This document shows, piece after piece, positions 29,581 to 39,064 of a stretch of DNA of 64,000 nt (the first letter of the stretch is position 1; each line of letters opens with the position of its first letter). The notes beneath the pieces were generated by a model. That model was given only the letters and a program-made list of their open reading frames with translations, had not been told where the DNA came from and made no database searches. Source of the stretch: Aquabacterium sp. (lineage in GTDB: Bacteria > Pseudomonadota > Gammaproteobacteria > Burkholderiales > Burkholderiaceae_C). Position numbers and translations under genes: made by a program. Where the stretch lies: positions 124,001 through 188,000 of the forward strand of contig NZ_JACRAH010000001.1 of assembly GCF_016234775.1 (NCBI RefSeq), written 5' to 3'.

Positions 29581-29886
29581 TCAGAGCTTGCCCTGGATCA
29601 GGCCACGAAAGCCATACACCACACGGTCGCCCGCGTAGTCGACCAGTTCGATGGTGCGCTGCTGGCCGGGCTCGAAGCGCACGGCCGTGCCTGACGCGAT
29701 GTTCAACCGCATGCCGCGCGCGGCCTCACGGTCAAATCGCAAGGCGCCGTTGGTCTCTGCAAAGTGGTAGTGCGAGCCCACCTGAATGGGTCGATTGCCC
29801 GCGTTCTCGACCACCATGGTCAAGGTGCGGCGGCCCGGATTGATGCTCAGGTCAGGGCCATCGGTGAGAAGTTCGCCTGGAGTCAT
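29581..29886 (-). CDS. ureB: Urease beta subunit
   Basis: 101 residues, full length for the separate bacterial beta subunit. Conserved SHYHFAETN and FDRE segments are present, as are [10 protein letters not shown] and the VYGFRGL C-terminal region. It packs with UreA and UreC in the (ABC)3 trimer. Its start codon overlaps the stop of the small membrane protein gene (ATGA at 29883-29886), so these two are coupled. Confidence 0.96.
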   Translation of the reverse strand: MTPGELLTDGPDLSINPGRRTLTMVVENAGNRPIQVGSHYHFAETNGALRFDREAARGMRLNIASGTAVRFEPGQQRTIELVDYAGDRVVYGFRGLIQGKL

Positions 29887-30071
29887 TTGCGGCCCTTCAT
29901 CCAGATGGCCCCGGCGATCACCAGCGCAACCGCCACGAAACCCAGGACGTCGGTGCTGTGCCAGTGACTGACGCCAGGCATGTCATGGCCTTCGTGTGCC
30001 AGCGCAGGCGCGTGGGCGACGGCGGCGCCCAAGATCAGTGCCAAGTTTTGGACGAGTTTGGTGCGTGTCAT
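29883..30071 (-). CDS. Small exported His-rich single-span membrane protein in the urease operon
   Basis: 62 residues: signal peptide ([20 protein letters not shown], cleavage near ALA-HE), then [13 protein letters not shown] with five His and a Met, one membrane helix ([17 protein letters not shown]) and a basic end KGRK. The HxGH motif at the mature N-terminus recalls HupE/UreJ nickel transporters, but the rest of such a protein is missing. It could bind nickel in the periplasm; this is inference. Lies between ureA and ureB, coupled to ureB. Confidence 0.7.
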   Translation of the reverse strand: MTRTKLVQNLALILGAAVAHAPALAHEGHDMPGVSHWHSTDVLGFVAVALVIAGAIWMKGRK

Positions 30072-30180
30072 GGAGTGGGGCCTTCGGGTTTGCGGGGGTG
30101 GTAGTTGAACGCTGTTTCTGCGGCGCTCAATGAACTCGATCGAATCAAGGTGTGCACTTTATTGGTGCTTTTGCTTGCGG

Positions 30181-30483
30181 TCATGCAATTGGTTGGTGCA
30201 CTGTCACCAACTTGGTGCCATCCGGGAAGGTGGCCTCGACCTGAATGTCGGGGATCATGTCCGGCACGCCTTCCATGACCTGTTCGCGTGTGAGCACCGT
30301 TTTGCCTTCGCTCATGAGCGCAGCGACGCTCTTGCCGTCACGGGCGCCTTCCATGATGAAGGCGGTGATCAGGGCAACCGCTTCCGGGTAGTTGAGCTTG
30401 AGCCCTCGCGCCATGCGGCGTTCGGCCAGCAGGGCGGCCGTGAAAATCAGAAGCTTGTCTTTTTCGCGTGGCGTCAGTTCCAT
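30181..30483 (-). CDS. ureA: Urease gamma subunit
   Basis: 100 residues from the ATG at 30483 ([20 protein letters not shown]), the standard start and length. The [16 protein letters not shown] segment and the [12 protein letters not shown] end are diagnostic. First gene of the urease operon here. Upstream on the other strand is the permease-kinase gene, with 108 bases between starts. ureD, usually directly upstream of ureA in this group, is absent. Confidence 0.97.
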   Translation of the reverse strand: MELTPREKDKLLIFTAALLAERRMARGLKLNYPEAVALITAFIMEGARDGKSVAALMSEGKTVLTREQVMEGVPDMIPDIQVEATFPDGTKLVTVHQPIA

Positions 30484-30549
30484 CGTGTGTCTCGGTGTGG
30501 ACCGGGGCCTTTGGGTATGTGGGGCAGCGGCTTGGGCTGGCAGCGCCTT

Positions 30550-30565
30550 CGGCATCGAAATTGCG
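30550..30565 (+). promoter_or_regulatory. Sigma-54-like -24/-12 match before the permease-kinase gene
   Basis: CGGCATCGAAATTGCG has GGCA and TTGC with the exact 12-base spacing of GG to GC. It would start transcription about 16 bases before the ATG at 30592, leaving a very short leader and cutting into the only SD-like sequence, so it may be chance. Confidence 0.25.
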
Positions 30566-30591
30566 ATGACAAGGGCAGACGAATCCACACT

Positions 30592-33500
30592 ATGCAAGAG
30601 CCAGACCAAAATCGTCCAGAGCTGATAAGCCGTTCGACGTATGCGCATGACGAACCCGCAGGGGAAGCACTGCAGCGGGTGGTCAAAGTGCGTCGTGACT
30701 ACAACACCTGGGTGGCCTCCGAGACCCTGGAAGACTACGCCTTGCGTTTCACGCCGCGCTCAGCCAGGCGCTGGAGTGACTGGCGCGTGGCCAACACGGC
30801 TTTCGGGGCTGCGGCGTTTCTGGTGCTGGAAGCAGTGGGGGCCACCTTGCTGGTGGATTACGGTTTCATCAATGCGTTCTGGGCCATCCTGGCGACCGGT
30901 CTGATCATCCTGCTGGCCGGTTGGCCCATCAGCGTGTATGCCGCCCGCCATGGCCTGGACATGGACCTGCTCACACGCGGGGCTGGATTCGGCTACATCG
31001 GCTCGACCATCACCTCACTGATCTACGCGACCTTCACTTTCATCTTCTTTGCGCTGGAGGCCGCCATCATGGCCTACGCGCTGGAGCTGGCGTTCGACAT
31101 CCCGCCAGCATGGGGCTACCTGATCTGCGCCTTGGTGGTCGTGCCGCTGGTGACGCATGGTGTGACCATCATCAGCCGTCTGCAGTTGATCTCGCAGCCC
31201 CTGTGGCTGGTGATGCTGGTGCTGCCCTTCATCTATGTGTTCAAGGAGCATCCTGGCATCCTGCATGAGCTGGCGGCCTACCCTGGCGAATCCGGCGAAC
31301 ACCGAGGATTTGACCTGCTCTCCTTTGGTTCGGCCATGACCGTGGGGATCGCGCTGATCACGCAGATGGGCGAGCAGGCCGATTACCTGCGCTTCATGCC
31401 GGAGCACCGTGCCGGGCACAAGGCCCGTTGGTTGACGGCCGTGTTCGTGGGGGGGCCGGGCTGGGTGATCCTGGGTGTGTTGAAGATGCTGGGCGGGGCC
31501 TTGCTGGCCTACCTGGCCATCAGCTTTTCGGTGCCGGTGGACCGGGCTCTGGATCCCAACCAGATGTACCTGGTGGCCTGGGAAAAGATCTTCCCCCATC
31601 AGTCCTGGGCCATTGCCGCCGTGGCCTTGTTCGTGGTGATCTCGCAGCTCAAGATCAACGTCACCAACGCCTACGCCGGCTCGCTCGCCTGGTCGAACTT
31701 CTTTGCGCGGGTCACGCACAGCCACCCCGGGCGTGTGGTCTGGGTGGTGTTCAACGCCGTGATCGCCTTGTTGCTGATGGAGCTCAATCTGTTCCAGGCG
31801 CTGGGCAAGGTGCTGGGGCTCTACTCCAACATCGCGATCGCCTGGATCATGGCCGTGGTGGCCGACCTCGTGATCAGCAAGCCGATGGGTTGGTCGCCCA
31901 AGGGGATCGAGTTCAAGCGCGCCTACCTGTATGACGTGAACCCGGTTGGTGTGGGGGCGATGGGCCTGGCCTCGCTGATCTCCGTGCTGGCCTATGTGGG
32001 CTGGCTGGGTGAGTTGGCGCAGGCGTTTTCTGCCGTGATCGCCATGATCGTGGCCTTCGTGACGGCGCCCTTGATTGCTTGGGCGACCAAGGGGCACTAC
32101 TACCTGGCGCGTTCGCCCTTGAAACAGCCGCACGTGGGGCGCCCACCCTTCGTGCACGATGCGCCGGCTGAAGAGGCGGGCATCCCCTTGAGCAAGGTGA
32201 TCCGCTTGCGGGCTTTGCACCGGTGCACGGTGTGCGAGCGCGAGTACGAGGCCGATGATGTGGCTCATTGCCCGGCCTACCAGGGCTTCATCTGCTCCTT
32301 GTGTTGCTCGCTCGATGCCCGTTGCCAAGACCTCTGCAAGCCTGAAGCGCGCTGGGCGGAGCAGTGGCGTGGCCTGGGCCGCAAGCTGATGCCGGCGTTC
32401 ATCTGGCGTCGCATGGACACGGAGTTGGGGCAGTTCATGCTGATCATGCTGGTGCTGGCGCCCCTGCTGGCGGGCGTGTTCGGCCTGGTGTATCAGCAGC
32501 AGTTGCGGGATCTGGATGTGCTGGATCTCACCAACACCGGCGCGGCTGCAGACATGCTGCAGGGGGCCTTCATCAAGGTGTTTGCGGCCTTGTTGCTGGT
32601 GGCCGGCGTGGTGGCGTGGTGGGTGGTGCTCACGCACAAGAGCCGCCAGGTCGCGCAGGAAGAATCCAATCGCCAGACCCATCTGCTGGTGCGTGAAATC
32701 GAGTCCCACCGCATCACCGACGAGAAGCTGCAGCAGGCCAAGCAGACCGCCGAGCAGGCCAACCAGGCCAAGAGCCGCTACATCACCACCATCAGCCACG
32801 AGTTGCGCACGCCCTTGAACGGCATTCTGGGCTATGCGCAATTGCTCGATGAAGATCAACAGCTGCCCGAGCACGTCAAGCACGGGGTGGGGGTGATCAA
32901 GCGCGGCGGCGATCACCTGTTGTCGCTGATCGAAGGCACGCTGGACATCGCCCGCATTGAAAGTGGCAAGCTGACGTTGGACGTCAAGCCTGTTCGCCTG
33001 GGCGACTTGTTGCAGCAGATCACGGGCCTGATTGAAAACGAGGCACGCGCCAAGCACCTGCGTTTCGAGGCCGACATTGACCCTGCGCTACCAGAGGCCG
33101 TGCGTGCCGACGAGCGACGCGTGCGCCAGATCCTCATCAACGTGCTGGGCAATGCCGTGAAGTTCACCAGCACAGGGCAGGTGACCTTCAAGGTTCGCTA
33201 CGCCCGTGAGATCGCCCAGATCGACATCACGGACACGGGGCCAGGCATTGCACAGGCCGAACTGGACAAGATCTTCGAGCCGTTTGCGCGAGGCTCTTCG
33301 GCAGCAGGCAACTCCGCTGCGGGCACTGGCCTGGGTCTGACCATCAGCAAGATGCTTACTGACCTGATGGGCGGTGAAATGAGCGTGCAGAGCAAGCTGG
33401 GCCTGGGCACCACCTTCCGCATTCGCTTGTTCCTGCCGCAGGTGCGCGCCGCCGACGTGCAACGCGCCAGACCCAGCGGACAACGCACCGGCTATGTGGG

Positions 33501-34179
33501 CGAGCGCCGCCGCATCTGGGTGGTCGACAACGAGGAGGCCGATCGTGGCTTGCTGCTGCGCATCCTGGAGCCGCTGGGCTTCGAGGTGACGGCGCTGGCC
33601 TCCGGGGTCGAGTGCGTGGCGCACTTGCGCGCCTGCCCACCCCAGTTGATGCCCCACGCTTTGTTCATGGACCTGGCCATGCCGGGCATGGATGGGTGGG
33701 CTACCTTGCGCGCCATCCGGGTGTCTGAGCTCAGCGATGCACCAGCGGCCATCGTGTCAGCCAATGCCTTTGACAAGGCGCTGGACAACGATGTGGGCAT
33801 CACCCCGGACGATTTCATCGTCAAGCCGGTGCGCGTGGCCGAGTTGCTGGACTGGTTGGGACGCAAGCTGCAGCTGCAGTGGATCGAGGTGGAGCGGGCG
33901 CAGGCCAACAGTGCGCCCGTGCCCCATGCCAGCCAGCAGGCGGGGCAGGAAGGGCAGGACAGCCCGCTGCCCTCGCTGACTGCGCTGCGCAGCCTGGAGG
34001 ATCAGATCCACGCCGGCTACATCCGCGGCGTGCACAAGGCGCTGGATCAGATTGCGGCCGCCGAACCGCAGTGCGAGGTTTTCGTCCAGAAACTGCGTAC
34101 CATGGCGCGGCAGTTCCAGCTGGATGCCATGGCCAGCCTGCTGAAAGAATCCCTGGCCCAGGCGCAATCTGGTGCCTGA
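30592..34179 (+). CDS. NCS1-permease / Cys-rich / hybrid histidine kinase fusion
   Basis: 1195 residues from the ATG at 30592. The N-terminal ~500 residues are a multi-span NCS1-type (purine-cytosine permease-like) transporter domain ([18 protein letters not shown]). Then comes a Cys-rich stretch at 545-582 with CxxC, HC and CxxCC patterns, likely metal-binding, and a two-helix membrane hairpin (about 605-680). HisKA follows with His736, then HATPase, a receiver with Asp1027 ([11 protein letters not shown]) and a helical tail. It should sense a nucleobase, allantoin or urea-like solute through the transporter fold. Divergent from ureA; the regulator gene follows. Confidence 0.9.
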   Translation: MQEPDQNRPELISRSTYAHDEPAGEALQRVVKVRRDYNTWVASETLEDYALRFTPRSARRWSDWRVANTAFGAAAFLVLEAVGATLLVDYGFINAFWAILATGLIILLAGWPISVYAARHGLDMDLLTRGAGFGYIGSTITSLIYATFTFIFFALEAAIMAYALELAFDIPPAWGYLICALVVVPLVTHGVTIISRLQLISQPLWLVMLVLPFIYVFKEHPGILHELAAYPGESGEHRGFDLLSFGSAMTVGIALITQMGEQADYLRFMPEHRAGHKARWLTAVFVGGPGWVILGVLKMLGGALLAYLAISFSVPVDRALDPNQMYLVAWEKIFPHQSWAIAAVALFVVISQLKINVTNAYAGSLAWSNFFARVTHSHPGRVVWVVFNAVIALLLMELNLFQALGKVLGLYSNIAIAWIMAVVADLVISKPMGWSPKGIEFKRAYLYDVNPVGVGAMGLASLISVLAYVGWLGELAQAFSAVIAMIVAFVTAPLIAWATKGHYYLARSPLKQPHVGRPPFVHDAPAEEAGIPLSKVIRLRALHRCTVCEREYEADDVAHCPAYQGFICSLCCSLDARCQDLCKPEARWAEQWRGLGRKLMPAFIWRRMDTELGQFMLIMLVLAPLLAGVFGLVYQQQLRDLDVLDLTNTGAAADMLQGAFIKVFAALLLVAGVVAWWVVLTHKSRQVAQEESNRQTHLLVREIESHRITDEKLQQAKQTAEQANQAKSRYITTISHELRTPLNGILGYAQLLDEDQQLPEHVKHGVGVIKRGGDHLLSLIEGTLDIARIESGKLTLDVKPVRLGDLLQQITGLIENEARAKHLRFEADIDPALPEAVRADERRVRQILINVLGNAVKFTSTGQVTFKVRYAREIAQIDITDTGPGIAQAELDKIFEPFARGSSAAGNSAAGTGLGLTISKMLTDLMGGEMSVQSKLGLGTTFRIRLFLPQVRAADVQRARPSGQRTGYVGERRRIWVVDNEEADRGLLLRILEPLGFEVTALASGVECVAHLRACPPQLMPHALFMDLAMPGMDGWATLRAIRVSELSDAPAAIVSANAFDKALDNDVGITPDDFIVKPVRVAELLDWLGRKLQLQWIEVERAQANSAPVPHASQQAGQEGQDSPLPSLTALRSLEDQIHAGYIRGVHKALDQIAAAEPQCEVFVQKLRTMARQFQLDAMASLLKESLAQAQSGA

Positions 34180-34209
34180 GACACTCTGAATTCGATTGTT
34201 ATACCCACC

Positions 34210-35169
34210 ATGTTCGAGAGACTCGACCGCAGCCGTACCGACGTCGTGCTCATCGTGGACGATGTGCCGGATAACCTGTCGCTGCTGCATGACGCCCTGG
34301 ATGACGAAGGCTACACCGTGCTGGTGGCCACGCATGGCGAAGCGGCCTTGCAGCGCGCCAGCCAGGCCGTGCCCGACATCATCTTGCTGGACGCGATCAT
34401 GCCAGGCATGGATGGGTTCGAGGTGGCGCGCCGTCTGAAGGCGCAACCTGAGACCAGCCACATCCCCATCATCTTCATGACGGGCTTGAGCGAGACCGAG
34501 CACGTGGTGGCTGCTTTTGCCGCAGGTAGTGTGGATTACGTGGTCAAGCCCATTCGGCCACGCGAGGTGATGGCCCGCATCGCCGCGCACATGCAAAGTG
34601 CCCGACAGGCCAGGCAGGCGCGCAATGCGCTGGATGCGTTTGGCCACGCCTCGATCACCGTGCGTGTCAGCGACGGTCGGGTTCTGTGGCAGACGCCGCT
34701 GGCGCGCAAGCTCCTGCAGGCCTACTTCGATACACCCGAGGCGGTGGCGCCATTGGAACTGGCTGCATGGCTGGCACATGCGGTGCCTGCCCTGGCAAAG
34801 GGCATGGCGGAAGGCCGGGCGCCGGTGAGCGCACCCGTCTGGGCGGTGAACCAGGCTGGGAGTCGCTTGAGCTTCACACTGCACCAGCCCACTGGTGAAG
34901 ACGAATGGCTGCTGGTCATGCAGGAAAGCTCCGATCAGGCTGCCATGGACGCCCTGAGTCAGGAGTTCAAGCTCACGGCCCGAGAGGGCGAGGTGCTCTA
35001 TTGGGTGGTGAAGGGCAAGACCAACCGCGACATCGGCGACATCCTGGGCAGCAGCCCCGCCACGGTCAAGAAGCAGCTGGAGCACATCTTCGCCAAGCTG
35101 GGCGTGGAGACGCGCACGGCTGCCGCCGGGTTGGCCATGAGCCGGGTGTCGCAGTTGAAGGTGCGTTGA
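34210..35169 (+). CDS. Response regulator, receiver plus LuxR-type HTH, partner of the permease-kinase
   Basis: 319 residues. Receiver at 12-130 with acidic pair DD, Asp in IILLDAIMPGMDG and Lys in VVKPIRP; a middle region (about 135-240) with a PAS-like look; and a C-terminal LuxR HTH (LTAREGEVLYWVVKGKTNRD, then IGDILGSSPATVKKQLEH). It begins 30 bases after the kinase stop, so same operon. Likely regulates urea or purine nitrogen genes such as the divergent urease operon; that target is inference. Ends convergent with the LytTR gene. Confidence 0.9.
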   Translation: MFERLDRSRTDVVLIVDDVPDNLSLLHDALDDEGYTVLVATHGEAALQRASQAVPDIILLDAIMPGMDGFEVARRLKAQPETSHIPIIFMTGLSETEHVVAAFAAGSVDYVVKPIRPREVMARIAAHMQSARQARQARNALDAFGHASITVRVSDGRVLWQTPLARKLLQAYFDTPEAVAPLELAAWLAHAVPALAKGMAEGRAPVSAPVWAVNQAGSRLSFTLHQPTGEDEWLLVMQESSDQAAMDALSQEFKLTAREGEVLYWVVKGKTNRDIGDILGSSPATVKKQLEHIFAKLGVETRTAAAGLAMSRVSQLKVR

Positions 35170-35179
35170 ACTCTGCCGA

Positions 35180-35977
35180 TCACATCGGCTTGAACAGGTG
35201 GGCGTAACTGCGGCTCACCGACAAGCGTTCATCTCGGCCGCGCAGGTGGAGGAAGATGCGGCCCGTGTCTTCCCGAATCACCCGGTCGATCAGGGTCGTG
35301 CGTACCACCGTGCCTCGGTGAATCTGCGTGAATGTCTGGGCATCCAGTCTGGGCATGAGGTCGCGCAGAGGTGTGCGAATCAGCAAGGTGCGATCCTGGG
35401 TCACCACGCGGACATACTTGTCGTCGGCCTCGAAATAGTGGATGTCCGTCACGGGCACCATGTGGACGGTCGAGCCCAGTCCTGCCTGGATGATGTTCAG
35501 CGGTGGCAGACCAGTCTGGGGCCCCGTGGACGCACTGCGCAGGACCTGCCATGGCGTCATGGCGTGCGTTTCATCGCCATGCCGCTCTTTCAGTCGAGCT
35601 GACAATCGTTCGCATGTTTTCTCCAGGCGTTGCCCCTCTACCGGTTTGAGCACGTAGTCCACCGCAGCGCGTTCGAACGCATCGACGGCAAAGCGGTCAA
35701 ATGCGGTGACGAACACGATCAGCGGTAGCGCGGCGTCCATCGGCCAGTTGTCCACGATGCGCTCGGCCGCTTCCAGGCCATTGAGCACAGGCATCTGGAT
35801 GTCCAGGAAGATGATGTCTGGCCGATGCTGTTTGGCTGTGATGGCGGCCTCTTCGCCATCGTGAACGATGGCCGTGATCTGCAGGGTTGGCCAGAGCTTG
35901 CCTAGCATCTTGGCCAGGCCTTTGGCCAGAACGGGCTCGTCTTCGGCGATGAGCGCCGTGGCGGTCGGCTGGTTCAT
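35180..35977 (-). CDS. LytTR-family response regulator (AlgR/LytR-like)
   Basis: 265 residues. Receiver (about 8-130) with acidic residues EDE, Asp in IIFLDIQMP and Lys in VLKPVEG. The C-terminal LytTR DNA-binding domain (about 165-262) has VTDIHYFEADDKYVRVV and IHRGTVVR. The start overlaps the stop of the sensor gene by four bases (ATGA), so the pair is coupled. Regulators of this type often control surface polysaccharide, pili or virulence genes in betaproteobacteria; the target here is unknown. Confidence 0.92.
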   Translation of the reverse strand: MNQPTATALIAEDEPVLAKGLAKMLGKLWPTLQITAIVHDGEEAAITAKQHRPDIIFLDIQMPVLNGLEAAERIVDNWPMDAALPLIVFVTAFDRFAVDAFERAAVDYVLKPVEGQRLEKTCERLSARLKERHGDETHAMTPWQVLRSASTGPQTGLPPLNIIQAGLGSTVHMVPVTDIHYFEADDKYVRVVTQDRTLLIRTPLRDLMPRLDAQTFTQIHRGTVVRTTLIDRVIREDTGRIFLHLRGRDERLSVSRSYAHLFKPM

Positions 35978-37167
35978 GAGGTGCGGCCCTCTACGTACAG
36001 TGGCAGGCGCAGCGTGACCTCGGTGGTGTCATGGCGTTGGTCGTGTCGCATGTTGAAGTGGCTGTCGTCGCCGTACAGCGTGCGCAAGCGGTCACGAATA
36101 TAGTGCAAGCCAAATCCTGTCCCGCTTGGTGGTTCGTGCTCATCGGTCGCGCCACCGTCCGAGGAGTTCACACCGGAGTTGAGTACGCGCAGCACGAGTT
36201 GGCCATCCTGCTCGCTCGCGCCCACCGTCAGCGTGCCCCCTTGCTTTCTGCGCTCCAGCCCGTGCCGGATGGCATTTTCGATCAGCGGCTGCAGCAGCAT
36301 GGCAGGGACCTGCGCGCCGCCCAATTCATCGGGCAGGGCAAGTGTGCTGTGCAGGCGATCACCCATGCGGATCTTCATGATGGACAGGTAGTCAGCCGCG
36401 AGCTTGAACTCCTCGGCCAGAGCGTGCTCGCTGGCGCGGCTGCCGGTGAGGGTGGTGCGCAAGAAGCCGATCAGGTGCAGCAGCATCTGGCGGGCCTGCT
36501 GTGGGCTGTCGTCAATCAACTCATACAGATTGGACAGCGTGTTGAACAGCATGTGGGGATCCAGTTGCGAGCGCAGCAGGTTGAGCTGCGCCTGTGCCGT
36601 GAGCTTTTGAGCCATGCGTTCTCTGGCCTCACTGAGTGCGGCCCTGTCTTGAAAGTACTCGAATACATAGACGGACAAGGTGCCATAGCTGGCATTGAAG
36701 AAGGTCATTTTGTAGACCGGATAGGTCTGCGGCAGCCAGGCCTGTCCCCAGTCGGACGCCTGAATGGCGATGAAGGTTTGTTGGGCCAACCAGGAGCCCA
36801 GTAGCAGGCACAGAACGGTGGTGAACAGCAGTTGCCACTTCACGCGGGTCGGCAGCCCCCGGTACAGCCCCTCTCGTTCATAGCACGCCTGCGCATCCGG
36901 CATCTGCCGCCAGCCGTGGCGCGCCACCAGCAGCATGGCATTGGCCGTGATCAATAGGCCGAACAGGCCGATGCACTGCAGCCAGGCGAGGTAATACAGC
37001 AGCCCCTGAGTCTGTGGGTGTTGGGGTGACAACACTTCCGTGGCATGCAGTGACAGGGCGCCCACCAGCAGCAGGACCTGATTGAGGATGAACAACCTGG
37101 GCATGACACGTCGCCAGGTCAGATTGGGTGGGTAAGGGGCCGGTGACGTGGCCTGGGTAGAAGGCAT
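35974..37167 (-). CDS. LytS/AlgZ-like sensor histidine kinase
   Basis: 397 residues from the ATG at 37167 (MPSTQATSPAP); a longer frame adds an unlikely 62 residues. Four membrane segments (about 25-45, 57-78, 108-128 and 148-165), then a His_kinase domain with phospho-His in LRSQLDPHMLFNTLSNL and an ATPase domain with LLQPLIENAIRHGL and GTGFGLHYI. No large extracellular domain is seen, so it probably senses in the membrane. Works with the overlapping LytTR regulator. Confidence 0.92.
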   Translation of the reverse strand: MPSTQATSPAPYPPNLTWRRVMPRLFILNQVLLLVGALSLHATEVLSPQHPQTQGLLYYLAWLQCIGLFGLLITANAMLLVARHGWRQMPDAQACYEREGLYRGLPTRVKWQLLFTTVLCLLLGSWLAQQTFIAIQASDWGQAWLPQTYPVYKMTFFNASYGTLSVYVFEYFQDRAALSEARERMAQKLTAQAQLNLLRSQLDPHMLFNTLSNLYELIDDSPQQARQMLLHLIGFLRTTLTGSRASEHALAEEFKLAADYLSIMKIRMGDRLHSTLALPDELGGAQVPAMLLQPLIENAIRHGLERRKQGGTLTVGASEQDGQLVLRVLNSGVNSSDGGATDEHEPPSGTGFGLHYIRDRLRTLYGDDSHFNMRHDQRHDTTEVTLRLPLYVEGRTS

Positions 37168-37218
37168 GGCCGCTAGCGTACTGCATGGGCGGGGAAGGCG
37201 AGGCTGCGAGGGGTGGGT

Positions 37219-37258
37219 GGCAGCTGTGCGGCGCGAATGGCAGATGTGCGGTGCCAAT
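37219..37258. repeat. 20-bp tandem direct repeat upstream of the LytS-like gene
   Basis: GGCAGCTGTGCGGCGCGAAT is followed directly by GGCAGATGTGCGGTGCCAAT (17 of 20 identical). It lies 52-91 bases before the kinase start. The two-helical-turn period fits LytTR operators, which are direct repeats about 21 bases apart. An AlgR-box-like CCGTTCACG is at 37301-37309. The rest of this 272-base gap shows nothing clear. Confidence 0.4.
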
Positions 37259-37439
37259 GGCATGGCGGCAGCGAGGTGGCGCCTGCGCAAGCTCCAGACG
37301 CCGTTCACGTTATCGATCTGCTGTTGGCCTGCTGAAGTGGCTGTCCATCGCATCTGTCTGGTCGTCGTGAAGGCTCCTGCCTAGATTGTTTTCCTGATGA
37401 CATTCGGGCCTCATCAGCTCAGACAAGAGGAGCAAGATA

Positions 37440-39050
37440 ATGAAACAAGCATGCATCAGGCAGCAGGTATTGGCATGGACCTTGGGTGCCTTGAGCGTCG
37501 GCTTTGCGCAGGCTCAGACTGGCCCGGCCGTACGTCTGGCAGTGGGGGATCTGGTGGGTGTGACTCAGGATGGGGTCGATCAGTTCAGGGGGGTCCCCTA
37601 TGCGCAGCCGCCTGTAGGGGCTTTGCGTTGGGCTGCGCCGCAGCCAGCCCCATCATGGGTGGGTTCGAAAGATGCAAGTCAGTTCGGTGCAGCCTGTCCG
37701 CAGGCGCTCGAGCCCTTTGGGGATAACGTTCGCAACAGCGAAGACTGTCTTTTCCTCAATGTCTTTGTGCCGCCATCTGCCAAGGTCGGACAACGACCTG
37801 TCATTGTCTGGATCCCAGGCAGCGGTCAGGTTCTGGGATCTGCGCGCCAGTACGACGCCAGCAAGCTGGCCCAAGCCACGCAGGCCGTGGTGGTGACGAT
37901 GAATTACCGCCTGGGTGCCCTGGGATGGTTGTGGACATCGGGCATGGCAGCCGAGCGCAAAGGCCACAACTTCGCCTTGCAGGATCAGCAAGAGGCCATG
38001 CGTTGGGTCAAGCGCCACATCGGCAACTTTGGCGGAGATCCTGATCGCATCACGATGGCGGGCGAGTCTGTCGGCTCGATATCGGCATCCTTGCACCTGG
38101 TGTCGCCTACCGCTGCCGGGCTTTTCCATCGGGCCATTCTGGCCAGCGGCATCGAGCCACCGGGCTTGCTGACATCGGTCAAGGCAGCCGAGCTGGGTGA
38201 TGCGTTTGCGGCCAAGCTGGGCTGTGCTGCGGGGGCTGATCAGCTGGCGTGCCTGCGCAGCAAGTCACCACAGGAGTTGCTGAAGGTCTCCCCCACCTAC
38301 GCAGACATCGGCAAGTATGGCTTGGGCTGGAAGCACTTCGTCGATGGCGAGATGATCACCGGCGACGTTTTTGCGGCCTTGTCCAAGGGTAACTTCAACA
38401 AGGTGCCTTTGATGGTGGGCTCGACCAAGGACGAGGGCCGGGGCTTCATCCCGCTGTCGTTCGAGTTGGATGGCACGCCGATGACGCAGGATGAGTACGT
38501 CACCGCCACCAACAAGTTCATTGGCAGCTTCATGCAACCCGTGCTGACCGGCTTGATGTACCCCAGCAGCAAACTGGGCAGCCCGGCGCAGGCCTATTCG
38601 CAACTGGTGACGGATGGCTGGTTTGCCTGTCAGGCCAATGAGGTGGCCAACCGCGCGAGCACCCAGGTGCCCACATATGCCTATGAGTTTGCTGACCGCA
38701 CGGCGCCGGAATACGTGAGGGATCCGTTCATGGCGTCTGGTGCCTTCCATGCGTCGGATGTCTTGTACTGGTTCCAGTCGCCCATTGGTGGGGCCCCCCT
38801 GACCTTGAATGCGGCCCAGAAGCGTTTGTCCGACCAGATGCAGGCCTACTGGAAGCAGTTCGCCGAAATGGGCAACCCCAACGGCGCAGCTGGTGCTGCG
38901 AACTGGCCGAAGTTCAACAAGCTGACCACGCCGTATCTGACGCTGGCGCCTGATGACATTTCCGTTCAAGACTGGGGGGCATTCCAGCGCGCGCACCAGT
39001 GCACGGCCTGGTCGCTGCTCTACAGCATGCGCTCGCTGGGCGCGGTCTGA
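37440..39050 (+). CDS. Exported type-B carboxylesterase with altered oxyanion motif
   Basis: 536 residues with a signal peptide (cleavage near AQA-QT). AAGAGGAG precedes the start. Alpha/beta hydrolase of the para-nitrobenzyl esterase family: early FRGVPYAQPPVG and SEDCLFLNV are diagnostic, nucleophile Ser is in AGESVGS, acid Glu in STKDEGRG and His in GAFHASDVLY. The family's oxyanion HGGG(F) reads PGSG(Q) here, so the His and two Gly environment is changed and activity may differ. Periplasmic or secreted. No obvious partner genes. Confidence 0.9.
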   Translation: MKQACIRQQVLAWTLGALSVGFAQAQTGPAVRLAVGDLVGVTQDGVDQFRGVPYAQPPVGALRWAAPQPAPSWVGSKDASQFGAACPQALEPFGDNVRNSEDCLFLNVFVPPSAKVGQRPVIVWIPGSGQVLGSARQYDASKLAQATQAVVVTMNYRLGALGWLWTSGMAAERKGHNFALQDQQEAMRWVKRHIGNFGGDPDRITMAGESVGSISASLHLVSPTAAGLFHRAILASGIEPPGLLTSVKAAELGDAFAAKLGCAAGADQLACLRSKSPQELLKVSPTYADIGKYGLGWKHFVDGEMITGDVFAALSKGNFNKVPLMVGSTKDEGRGFIPLSFELDGTPMTQDEYVTATNKFIGSFMQPVLTGLMYPSSKLGSPAQAYSQLVTDGWFACQANEVANRASTQVPTYAYEFADRTAPEYVRDPFMASGAFHASDVLYWFQSPIGGAPLTLNAAQKRLSDQMQAYWKQFAEMGNPNGAAGAANWPKFNKLTTPYLTLAPDDISVQDWGAFQRAHQCTAWSLLYSMRSLGAV

Positions 39051-39064
39051 TCGAGGCGCTTGTT

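Noticed and set aside
28108-29694. A 528-residue plus-strand frame opposite ureC and ureB
   Set aside because: Antisense to highly conserved urease codons, with low-complexity Ala/Gly/His content; not a gene.
31015-33057. A 680-residue minus-strand frame inside the permease-kinase gene
   Set aside because: His/Gln/Arg-rich shadow translation without recognisable motifs; the plus-strand gene has clear domains throughout.
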